From: Ascidia mentula
Taxonomy: Eukaryota > Chordata > Ascidiacea > Phlebobranchia > Ascidiidae
Length of the DNA stretch: 64,000 nt
Reading direction: 5' to 3'
Assembly: GCA_947561715.1 (NCBI GenBank)
Contig: OX387203.1
Span: forward strand, 15,314,001 to 15,378,000
Shown here: positions 55,115 to 64,000 of the stretch, one piece after another
Numbering within the stretch: the stretch's first letter is position 1
Layout of the letters: each line of letters starts with the position of its first letter
Notes under the pieces: model-generated
Seen by the model: only the letters and a program-made list of their open reading frames with translations
Database searches by the model: none
Told to the model about the DNA's origin: nothing
Position numbers and translations under genes: made by a program

Positions 55115-56461
55115 TTAACCTTGTTCATTAAGAATAAAACTTGAAACTCTTTGACCCACTCTTGAAAGGACCTTGCCCTCTGTATACCGTGCTCGACCTC
55201 TAGCATCAATAAATATTGGCACCCGGTGACTAGGCAATTTAAATTCTTCACAGCCGTCGAGGTACAGGGCTGCAATCTCTTTCAGTGTATTCCTGCACTG
55301 AATAGGCATTGGGAACACCCAATCGATGTTTGTCCGTCGGACAAGAGTGTCGTTTGACTGACCGCCAGTTTTTAACTGGCTTTTCATTACTGAGTAGTAT
55401 AACTCAACGACTGCCTCAGAACCGCCCATTGCCAAGGCCACATCGAGGGCTATGCAGAACTCTTGGCCTGTTGCCGTAAACAGTTCCTCGTTGGAATAAA
55501 AGCTCTGATAAACAGATACTTCATTGAGAGCTGCGAAACAGATACCATCCTCAAATGTAAATTTATAGGTGTCTTCCATGTCAGTACTCGAATTGAAGGA
55601 GTTTGGAAGATCCAAGGCCGCCCACTTCCAAACCAAACCATTGGTTTCTGCACTGAGCAAAGTTATCCCAAACAACTCTAAAAAATCACTTCTTTAAACG
55701 AGCTCAAAACTCTTTGAGCGTATACAGGATGCAAGTTGAGGCTTGGATTAGTCGCGCATAAATCCTTCACGTGATTTACCGAGCACACGTACCTGAAGAA
55801 CTTGACAAAGCTGTCATTGCCATGATTTTCAAGCATTGCCCTTTCCCCCATTGTAAACTGGTCAACACTCTCAGCAACCAAATTCAAAATGTCGGGCATA
55901 TACAGACAATTGGCCAGAATACTTGCTGCTTCCGGCACGCATTTGGTCATGCGTGCGTCAAGTCGACTGTGCAAGGCATCGCATAAGCTAATCAAATCAT
56001 ACAAACAGGCAATCGTTGGGTTGCCGCATCCTCCATTCGACCACTTTTGTTTTCACAGGCCCGCAGATCACTTCCTTGCCGTTGGGGCATACAACCCAAC
56101 CATCTACCAACTTTATGTTGCAGAACTTGCCGTCGTCGGAACAAATGTCGTTGAAGTGCTTATACAGTTTTGGAAACAATGCCCTTTCGAGACAGAGTAT
56201 ATCTTCTCGAACCTGTTTCGACAAGTTTTCTTTCATTCTTCGAATTATAGCTTTTAACTTTGGCTGACTTTCTTTAATGCTTCCAAGTTCTGTGAGAACT
56301 GTGTTTAACTTTTCTTGAATAAGTTGTTTGTTGCCTAACACTTCAGTTAGCAAATTGTCCACTTTGACGGACAAAGCAGCAACAGATTGAGGTGCCATTG
56401 CATTAATGTCTATGACCTTATTCAAATTCTTATTCAAGAGCTCCGCGTTGACCTTATTCAA
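55115..56461 (-). pseudogene. uncharacterised gene in three frames
   Basis: ORFs 56,461-55,997, 56,004-55,678 and 55,675-55,115 follow one another with frame changes near 56,005 and in a T6 run near 55,680. Part 1 has a coiled coil (NNLLTEVLGNKQ-type heptads around VDNLLTEVLGNKQLIQEKLN). Part 2 has DLISLCDALHSRLDARMTK and FVKFFRYVCSVNHVKDLC. Part 3 has ATGQEFCIALDVALAMGGSE, AVVELYYSVMKSQLKTGGQS and IDWVFPMPIQCRNTLKEIAA. I recall similar proteins in cnidarians and fish where they occur as repeated, unannotated, transposon-associated genes; no function is known to me. Two homopolymer-type shifts could be sequencing errors. Confidence 0.5.
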
Positions 56462-56814
56462 ATAGAATAAATGACTGTAGCAAAAGCACTTTTTGATAAA
56501 CTACTGATGCTGCATGCAAACATCTTGTGCATATTCACTCTTACATAGGCTATATATCAAGTCCTAAAATTGCATTTATTTGTAAGCTATTACAATTGTT
56601 ATTATGATAGTTGTTTTAATATAGCACATGTTCACTAATCACACATGAATCATTACAAGTTTGCTTAAATATCAAAAAAAATAAGGAACAAATTAATTTT
56701 GTATAAACCTAAATCATTATTCACCAGTAGTGAGCATTAAAACAATCCTAAAACACTTGTGAACAGCACAGCGAATCATATTTTCAACTCTACAACACGC
56801 TATTTCGCTATGAT
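56462..56814. other. no gene recognised
   Basis: AT-rich spacer upstream of the minus-strand gene; may contain its promoter. No recognisable motif. Confidence 0.3.
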
Positions 56815-57004
56815 GTGCTTACGACGCACGACGGAGTAGAACTCAATTCTACTTGATCGTAGCGTCGTTAGATCGATTTCTTTCGTCGTAAGCGGCGCCG
56901 CCGAATGCTTCTCCGACGGCGGTCCGATGCAGTGGGCATACAACTGCTTCGACGGTCGTAACCGACGTATCGTAAGGTCCTTACGACGGCAGTGGGCATC
57001 AGCC
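56815..57004. mobile_element. CGTCG-rich MITE-like repeat
   Basis: GC-rich island in AT-rich surroundings with many CGTCG/CGACG motifs, two copies of GCAGTGGGCATMA (near 56,932 and 56,989), and an end CAGTGGGCATCAGCC shared with 45,650. Left border not defined. Confidence 0.45.
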
Positions 57005-57121
57005 TTTACACTAAGTATACTGCCAAGACTTTTGTGTTTTTTTTTCTGCTTGAACCCAATGGATTGACCATTTCAAATGAGTCTTGATACAATTTCGGTA
57101 CTCTGAATTGTTTGAGTTACA

Positions 57122-57499
57122 TTATGCTTTCTTGTTATGTGTGATGTAAAAGATAAAGTTGCAATCTGTGTAGGGACATGTCACAGAAGTGCCCTCACAT
57201 ATGTGACATTTCATGTGTACAATCAGATTTTTTAAATTACGGAATTGTTTTTTGCATGAAGAATCGGTACACAAGTATAATTTTTCTGCAGTCATTTTTC
57301 GCTCACAATGTAAATGCTTTCTGTTGTGGTGGACTTTAAGTAATGTATACTTGTTGTAATGTGAGGTACAGTGGATCACCGGGCATTGGAAAGTACAATT
57401 AACTAAGTTTCGGTGACTTGACAAATGTCTTAGTTTAAAAATACTATCTGTGGCAGATCCATATTTGTAACCACATATATAACACTCTACAACACTCAT
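57122..57499 (-). CDS. C2H2 zinc-finger exon, N-terminus of a transposase-type protein
   Basis: ATG at 57,499 opens MSVVECYICGYKYGS with the pairing H..H of a first finger, FQCPVIHCTSHYNKYTLLKV with HHNRKH, LCTDSSCKKQFRNLKNLIVH with MKCH, and VTCPYTDCNFIF with a final Cys pair. The spacing and the HICEGTSVTCPY link match the N-terminal fingers of the same transposase family whose core is at 41,960-42,917, but it lies 15 kb away and no core follows it here. The last finger lacks its His pair before the stop, so the exon may be truncated or spliced. Confidence 0.55.
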   Translation of the reverse strand: MSVVECYICGYKYGSATDSIFKLRHLSSHRNLVNCTFQCPVIHCTSHYNKYTLLKVHHNRKHLHCERKMTAEKLYLCTDSSCKKQFRNLKNLIVHMKCHICEGTSVTCPYTDCNFIFYITHNKKA

Positions 57500-57691
57500 T
57501 TTGTGTACCTTATCAAGGTTACAACAATATAACTATTTTATATATATATATCTATACACACTATACCAAAGCTTTGTGGATCCAATCCGTAACAAAAAAA
57601 AATCTTCGTCACTAATATGTGAAACACGGCGGCAATCAGAAACAATGTAAAAATACACGTGGCAGTGTAAAATTACATGGAGTTTATTGAA

Positions 57692-59826
57692 AATTTCGAT
57701 TGCTTACCACTTTTATAACACCTGTGGGGAGGTTCTGTTTTAATAGATTACCTTTCGGTATAACATCTGCTCCAGAACATTTTCAAAGACAAATGTCACA
57801 AATATTGGACTCACTTCAGGGAGTTTTGTGCCACATTCTCGTTTTTGGAAACACTCAGACACAGCACGACGATCGTTTGATGGAAGTCTTGTCGCGCCTA
57901 CGACAGGCTGGAGTAACGTTAAATGCAGATAAGTGTATATTTTCTGCAAAACGAATCGGTTTCTTAGGTCATATCATTGATGAAAATGGTATTTATCCAG
58001 ATCCTGCAAAAATAGAAGCAGTAGTGTCCATGAAACCTCCAAACGAGATCGGGATTGCGCAGGGTTTTGGGTTTAGCAAATCAACTCGCTAAATTTGTTC
58101 CCCGTTTGGCAGACATATCTAAACCGTTGTGTGGACTGTTACAGAAGGATGAACCATGGCAATGGCTTCGTCCACATGAAGAATCTTTAAAGGCAGTAAA
58201 AGAACTTCTTACGAGCGTTAACGTACTTCAACATTATGATCCTCAGGATGAAACTGTCGTTTCTGCTGATTCATCATCGTATGGACTCGGGGCTGTTTTG
58301 TTACAGCGAAGAAACGGTAACTTTCGTCCAGTAGCCTACGCATCAGGAGCGCTAACGATAACAGAACAAAGGTACGCTCAAATTGAGAAAGAAGCTTTGG
58401 CAGAAGCTTGGTCGTACGAAAAGTTTCGTGAATATTTGATTGGGCTAAAGTTTATTATGGAGACTGATCATAAGCCCCTTATTAGCCTCTTTGGAAAAAA
58501 TAATATTGATGAGTTGTCCCCTTGATTGCAAAGGTTTAGAATGCGTTTGTTGTGGTATCACTTTGATATAGTTCATGTATCTGGTAAATCTTTGCATGCT
58601 GCTGATGCACTCTCTAGATCGCCTTCTCTAAAGCCGCTCTCTGTTATTGCAACATGAGATTGAAGAAAACGTTGTTGCGGTAATTGCTAACATTCCCGCA
58701 GCTCAAACACGGCTGCAGCAAATCCGTGACGCAACGAAGTGTGACGTAGTAAGTCAAAAAGTTATTCAACTTACTAAAGGTGGTTGGCCTGAACGAGTGT
58801 TTATCAATTCGCTGCAGCCATATTTTCAAGTGCGCCATGATATAACTGTTGTTGACGGATTGCTTCTCAAGGGCTGCAGACTTATCATTCCTGAAGTGTT
58901 GCGCAGTATCCATGATGGACATAAGGGAATGGAAAAGTGTAGACGGAGAGCTCAAGATTCCGTCTGATGGCCAGGTATTCCCAGCTGCATAAAGTGTCAG
59001 CGGAATAGAAATATGCCAGCAGAACTAATGATTCCTTCTCTTCTGCCCAGCAGACCATGGGAAAAAGTAGGAACAGATTTGCTGTATTTCGAAGGTAAAA
59101 TGTATCTATTGGTCGTAGATTACTTCTCGAGGTTCATTGAGATGTCCCTACGAGCTCATCGGACATTATCAGTCACTTGAAGTCTATTTTTTCCCGCCAT
59201 GGGATTCCAGACATAGTGATATCAGATAACGGCCCGCAATACAATTCCTATGTTTTTCAGTGTTTCGTCAACTTCATTCACCAGACTAGCAGCCCACGGT
59301 ATCCACAAAGCAATGGAGAAGCGTAAAGGGCTGTAAAGACGGTAAAAAGTCTACTAAGCAAAGCCGAAGACCCCTATTTGGCGTTACTTTCTTACCGTGC
59401 AACAAAGTTGGCTTCCGGATACAGCCCAGCGTAGTTGTTGATGGGAAGACGTTTGAAGACGATAATTCCGTGTTGGACGTCGTCCCTTGTCCCTAACTGG
59501 TCTTATTTATCGAGTTTCAGAGCTAAAGATCTGGAAATCAAGAAAAATCAAAAGCAAAATTACGACAAGCGACATCGAGTACGGCCTCTTCCTGAACTAT
59601 CCCCGGAAACGTACGCTTAGATCGGTGGAGAGGAAGGCATTGTACGTTCTCAAACCTCACTTCCTCGCTCTTACATCGTCGATACCCCAAACCGGTCATT
59701 GCGACGTATCCGTCGACACATCCGATTCCAGAACAACGTGAACTATGTACGGGTTCCGGTTGGTTGGTAAAACCACCCGTTCGTCTGGACTTGTAATTCC
59801 GATTTCGCATTTTGAGGAAAGGGGGA
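57692..59826 (+). pseudogene. Ty3/Gypsy pol remnant, 5'-truncated
   Basis: Begins inside RT (LTTFITPVGRFCFNRLPFGI, TSAPEHFQRQMSQIL), with a degraded catalytic box (HILVFGN where VYVDDILVFG-type text is expected), IGFLGHIIDENGIYPDPAKI, RNase H (VSADSSSYGLGAVLLQRRNG, TEQRYAQIEKEALA, IMETDHKPLISLF), VHVSGKSLHAADALSRSP, and integrase pieces (DGHKGMEKCRRRA, HGIPDIVISDNGPQYNSYVF, PRYPQSNGEA). Frameshifts near 58,050 and 58,640 and many stops after 58,960. Gag, protease and half of RT are absent. It ends in a PPT-like AGGAAAGGGGGA and an LTR. Confidence 0.85.
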
Positions 59827-60000
59827 TGTAGTGTGTTTCGCTTTGAGTGAATGTACAACGTGGTAGTGTCACGTGACCCCCTCTTATATAAGTGATCACC
59901 GGTGCCGTCAAGGGCATCCTATTTGCAACACACGTTAGTGTGCACCGGTGTTCCGTTCCGTTTATGTTGTGTAATAAACTACAACAATACACAAACCTGT
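59827..60000 (+). repeat. probable Gypsy 3' LTR
   Basis: Starts TGTAGTGTG right after the purine tract; contains CTTATATAAG (TATA-like) near 59,882 and GTAATAAAC (polyadenylation-like) near 59,970. No second copy is in the window, so the right end (about 60,000) is a guess. Confidence 0.55.
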
Positions 60001-60049
60001 TTAAGGGTATTTTGTGATGAGACTGTAGTCGCATTGGAAACTCAGTGCA

Positions 60050-60403
60050 GTTGCTGGTTGTGATAATGCAGGCACCAAAAAGTTTCTAAAAATGTTTGTC
60101 AAATTCTGGAACGTAGTCAATGTGAGAAAGCATGGTGTTAACATCCGGTTCCGAGATCCAAGAAGAGCAGGGATGAGTTCATGTGATGTCAATAGGTTGG
60201 ATGAATTGGCAAATCTTGCGGAATATGTGAGAAGCAGGAGTTCTTTTTGTAAAGTCAGGGTAAAGCAAATATCTGGTGATACTTCATCTGCTTTTTATCA
60301 TACATGTGAAGGTCGTATTTCTATGGCAAAATTTCCTGACCCACTAGAAAAAGCATTTGAAAAGCTTAGACAAGGATGTGGGGGGACGTATTTTTTATGT
60401 TAA
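60050..60403 (+). pseudogene. P-element/THAP9-like transposase C-terminal fragment
   Basis: Open frame DNAGTKKFLKMFVKFWNVVN, VRKHGVNIRFRDPRRAG, DVNRLDELANLAEYV and LRQGCGGTYF. The pattern FxxxWNxVNVK....DP.......R..FL..FAxWL and the late G.YRQLxGGNYF resemble the C-terminal part of THAP9/P-type transposases. It has no obvious link to the element at 17-24 kb. The N-terminal part is replaced by the Gypsy LTR. Confidence 0.45.
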
Positions 60404-60564
60404 ATTTTTTATTTCAGTAGAATTCTTTCGCAACATGCTTGTGAGGAACTGAAATGTTCCGCACAATGAGGGATATATCGTCTATAGAAGTTTACCATTC
60501 CATACTTGTCGTTTGCCGTGGAAAGTTTTTAATTCAACTTTACTCTTTACTAGGCAAAAACCGT

Positions 60565-60965
60565 GACCAAGAAAATTCAGTTCAGGAACTCAAAAATTAC
60601 TCTTTTTCTACCATGATCAGACAATCGTTTCAAAACCTGCCTTAAATGTTCCTTATGCTCTGTTTCAGACTTACTTGAAATCAAGATATCATCCAAATAC
60701 ACGAAAACAAAAGGCAAACCACGTAAGGGCAATCGCAAGTAACCATTGATGTATGTGGAAAGACTACAGATATTTTTGGTATTGATTCCTCATCAAGCAA
60801 TATTTGAAAATAAGCATTACGCAGGTCCAGCTTAGAAAAAAAACAGTAGCACCATCAAGAGCCGTTTGTTTACAAAATCAGCCAACACTGGAATTGGTTA
60901 TCTCAGCCTCCGTAATCAAATTTAGCCTTCCATAGTTCATCAAACTGGTCATGTACAACGTTAAA
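60565..60965 (-). pseudogene. Gypsy RT remnant
   Basis: Minus strand with frame changes: [38 protein letters not shown], then [20 protein letters not shown] (catalytic YLDD) and [12 protein letters not shown]. These are RT motifs of Ty3/Gypsy in order. Only about 400 bp remain; no LTR or other domain nearby. Confidence 0.75.
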
Positions 60966-61377
60966 GACTGCACAACATCAAAACATTTTTGACTGGTTGG
61001 TTTTGTCAACGTTTTTCCAAATTGTTTAAAAAATTCATAATACTAATATGATAAGTACTGATAATAGCATAATTCAAACCGACTTACTAAACAACATTTA
61101 CGTACTTACCATGTTTTCTTTCGTTTTTTTCGATGCAGCAGTATCCTTATTTTAACATAAAATCATTTTTTGATTGAAGGGATTTGCTGAATTTCTAAGA
61201 CTTTTGCAATAACTACTAAGCAGCTTTCCACAGACCCTCATACAAAAATAAATGGCCTTCATACGATACCTCGTGAACTCGAAACTTAATATTCACACAC
61301 AGTTTTTCCACTGGAATCTTTTTCTTTGTTCAAAACTGTAACAAAACTTATTTATTTTTACTGCATGTTATTTAAAA
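60966..61377. other. no gene recognised
   Basis: AT-rich; nothing supported. Confidence 0.4.
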
Positions 61378-62500
61378 AAGGATTATGTGAACAACAATCA
61401 ACCATAAAATACAAAAGCAGGCTTATGTAAACCTTTTGTGTTTGTCAAAATTATAAAAAATATGACAGGAATGCCATGACACAAGTTTATGTTATGTAAC
61501 TATCACATCTTCTGTATATTTGTTTCAAATTAATCAACATTGGCCTACTATGAAACATTCCATTCGGCCTTTTCTGACAGTCAATTGTACATGGGATTAC
61601 GGGATTAAACAGCTTCTGAAAAGGATCATGTGAAGAAGGACAGAGATAATTAATACTACTAAACATGAAATTTTCACTTGAATACTCTTACCATGGTGTT
61701 GTTGTGAAGCATTCCATGAAAATTCAGCCTTTTAGTTTAATCAGAAATTAAAAAAAAATGCAGCAGGCTTTCTAGTTCAATCATCTATTATATAAAGTAA
61801 ACTCACTTTATAATCAAGGACCAATTTGCAGCAAGCCTTTTGAAGGCGTAAACTAACTGCCAATAACTTTTCTCTGCATGCAGCGATACTGAATTTACAG
61901 TAAGCTGACTTAAAAGCCCCATGTAAATTCGTCGTTTTCGCGCGTCGAATTTGAAAATCACGTGACCCGGTCACGAGTTGATGCTCCAAGTCGACTTGGC
62001 CATGTAAACAGGGTTACTGACAAATATGTTCCATAGAATAGTTTTGCAGAGTTTTATTTATTGCCTACTTTCCGTGCCAAAGCCACGTTGTAAACATTCT
62101 TTACCATGGTGAGCATCAAGTCGACTCGTGACCGGGTCACGTGATTTTCAAATTCGACGCGCGAAAACGACGAATTTACATGGGGCTTTTAAGTCAGCTT
62201 AAGTTAAGCTGTCTCGGGCTGACAGGCTGTAAATTCAGACCTTCTTTACAGGATCCTTTCAGAAGCTGTCTAATCCCGTAATCCCATGTACAATTGAGTG
62301 TCAGAAAAGGCTGAATGGAATGTTTCATAGCAGCCCAATGTTGATTAAATTGAAACAAATATACAGAAGATGTGATAGTTACATAACATAAACTTGTGTC
62401 ATGGCATTCTTGTCATATTTGTTTTTTTTTAACAAACAGAAAAGGTTTACATAAGCCTGCTTTTGTATTTTATGGTTGATTGTTGTTCACATAATCCTTG
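61378..62500. mobile_element. 1.1-kb inverted-repeat (foldback) element
   Basis: Arms 61,378-61,640 and 62,240-62,500 are inverted copies (GGATTATGTGAACAACAATC at the left end). An inner pair, 61,885-61,990 and 62,105-62,205, is also inverted and contains GTGACCCGGTCACG and TCGTCGTTTTCGCGCGTCG. The loop is about 120 bp. No coding region. Outer target duplication not found. Confidence 0.8.
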
Positions 62501-63254
62501 CATAAATAAGATGCAGTAGCCTAAATATGAATAAACAACCAGTTTGCATTGACTTGTTATATTATAGAACATCTAGCAGCAAGTGAAAACAGTTAACACA
62601 AGTGCATTCTTCTTTCAAACAAGTGTCAGCATTCCTGCACTGCATTTGTTTTGTAACATACGGTTCCTTCAGGTCTCCAAAATGCAACTTAGATCCTCAA
62701 AACGAATGTTGCTTTTTTGTATCTTGATGCTTGTATAATTCATTTAACACTTGCGCAGTATTTATCAAAATTAACTCGAGTAAGCACACCTTTCTAACCC
62801 CTGCAACATACAGCATACTCACGTAGTTGTACTAGAACTAGTTTATTACTTTTAAGTTTTGTTGTAAACAACAAACCCTCAACGCACAACCTCATAAACA
62901 AATTATCTCTTCGCGCCACTTCTTGCAACTGGGTTTAAGCTGACTTAATCGCTTAAGCTGTCCCGTAAACCACTCCGCGTTAGATCGAAGGCCGAGACGG
63001 CTTAAGACGCTTGCCTTTTTCTCTTCGCCGAAAACGAGAGAGTCGGATCGGCGAGTCAGCTTCGAAGCCGTCTTAAATCGTCATGTAAACGGGGTGAATG
63101 TCCCTCAACCCTTGCATGGTCAGACACTCTTCGTAAATCATTATACTCGTGTTGATTGTGCACAATACATCCATGCCTATGCTTTTCTTTTCTGGTGTGA
63201 GAAGCCTCATGCCTACAAACAAAAATGTTTTGATGTAAAGTTTTGATTTGTTCT
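62501..63254. other. no gene; short GC-rich repeat at about 62,935-63,105
   Basis: The segment 62,935-63,105 shares AGCTGACTTAA and CATGTAAACGGGG with the inner part of the foldback element (near 61,905 and 62,003) and contains internal inverted pieces, so it is probably a related MITE. The remainder is AT-rich with nothing recognised. Confidence 0.4.
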
Positions 63255-63570
63255 TTGCTCAAGGATCCAAATTGCTTTGACGGGGTATTGGCGACTTGTC
63301 TCCTGTGTCGATGATAGCTGTGTCCATGTAGACAGGAGGGGATTCATCAAATCTTTTACAATGTTATGCGTTATGGGCAAGTCGGATGACTGGTCTTCAG
63401 ATTTCCCGATTTAAAGCTTCCAATACAGGCAGTATCCAGATGTGGCATCCGATAAAATAAATGCTTTGTATCCCCACTTGGAAGGTTCCTTGGGATTGTA
63501 CTGCTTTAGTTTTGACCTGCCCTTGAATGCTATCGTCATCCCAACAAGGGAAATAATTATTTAAATTTCG
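63255..63570 (-). pseudogene. piggyBac-type transposase remnant
   Basis: Minus strand: MTIAFKGRSKLKQYNPKEPS then KWGYKAFILSDATSGYCLYW, after a stop SEDQSSDLP and THNIVKDLMNPL. This is the piggyBac core around the second catalytic Asp region (DExMIPFKGR...QYxPxKPxKWGxKxWxLxDxxxGY), a DDE transposase that inserts at TTAA. The catalytic Asp before MTIAFKG is not present in this frame, and only about 100 codons are left. Confidence 0.75.
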
Positions 63571-64000
63571 CAAAAGGGAAAAAGTTATGGCAATTTTAAA
63601 ATAGGCACTAAATGTGTAGAGCGTGAAATTTGAAATAATTTTTGTGGTTTAGGTTTTTGTCTAGCGTCTATAGAAATAAAGTTATAGGCGGTTAAAGTTG
63701 ATGACTGTGCCAAAAAGCTAAGCGGTGTTTTAAGCACCCGACATTCGGCGCTTAATTTATGACGTTTTAAGCTAAGCGAGTGTTACGTTTATAGCAAATT
63801 ATGTCATTAAAGTTCAATAACTCTTAAAGTCGCGAGTTCTACCACCGCTTTTTCCACTAAACAATTATTCAGTGTTTTCTTTTTGAACAGCTCTTGTCAA
63901 TTACATACGACAGAAAAATCACCTACCTTTCTACATTCCGAATGGAAACATCACGCCTAGTTCCTCTCCCACCAAGCCACCCTAGACACTACGAATACAC
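63571..64000. other. no gene recognised
   Basis: AT-rich end of the window; nothing supported. Confidence 0.4.

Noticed and set aside
1-64000. tRNA or rRNA genes
   Set aside because: I saw no cloverleaf with A/B boxes or rRNA-like stretch on reading; a dedicated scan was not possible.

Overview
This is eukaryotic, intron-containing, AT-rich DNA with no prokaryotic operon logic. It is dominated by fossil and recent mobile elements lying around a duplicated innate-immunity (NACHT-LRR) locus. The mix of NACHT-LRR genes, P-like, CACTA-like, hAT and piggyBac DNA transposons, Penelope-like elements with hammerhead ribozyme motifs, BEL/Pao and Gypsy elements and a jockey/CR1-type LINE points to a marine invertebrate. 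An ascidian tunicate is my best guess, but that is inference and the window carries no diagnostic host gene.

Region 1 (1-13 kb): hAT debris, a 31-bp minisatellite, then NLR copy 1 on the minus strand. Its likely order is a short acidic first exon (10,947-10,997), a His-rich exon (10,629-10,752), NACHT (7,148-8,479), linker exons, and LRR exons (3,743-4,302). It has a stop codon at the first residue of Walker A and a frameshift in an LRR exon. A second, orphan copy of the two 5' exons sits at 24,987-25,665. NLR copy 2 (27,949-34,490, minus) keeps Walker A and B but has a homopolymer frameshift and has lost its upstream exons.

Region 2 (14-26 kb): a degenerate SAM-like/TnpA-like gene (14,364-16,691) broken by a hAT MITE with a perfect 8-bp target duplication. 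Next is a P-like element bounded by a 29-bp perfect inverted repeat (17,409-24,041). It holds a THAP-type transposase on the plus strand and an unrelated convergent ORF on the minus strand. A Penelope-like element with inverted hammerhead motifs is nested inside it.

Region 3 (27-46 kb): NLR copy 2, a 1.67-kb inverted-repeat element with a second hammerhead family, a decayed Gypsy element, a 1.2-kb minisatellite, and a two-gene CACTA-like element on the minus strand (a transposase with GDNLGSH motif plus a SAM-like partner gene). A 2,699-bp element (42,918-45,616) with CACTG termini and TTTGGGTA subterminal arrays is inserted in that transposase gene and itself carries a copy of the partner gene. 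Conceptually removing it puts the transposase frame back together.

Region 4 (46-64 kb): a nearly pristine BEL/Pao element (46,030-52,984; LTRs differ at 2 of 456 positions; 5-bp duplication ATTGC) inserted in a LINE, a hairpin-forming 48-bp repeat, an uncharacterised three-piece gene, a C2H2 exon, a Gypsy element with one LTR, P-like and Gypsy fragments, a 1.1-kb inverted repeat and a piggyBac remnant. Apart from the BEL element, most coding regions are broken; the only host-type genes are the NLRs.
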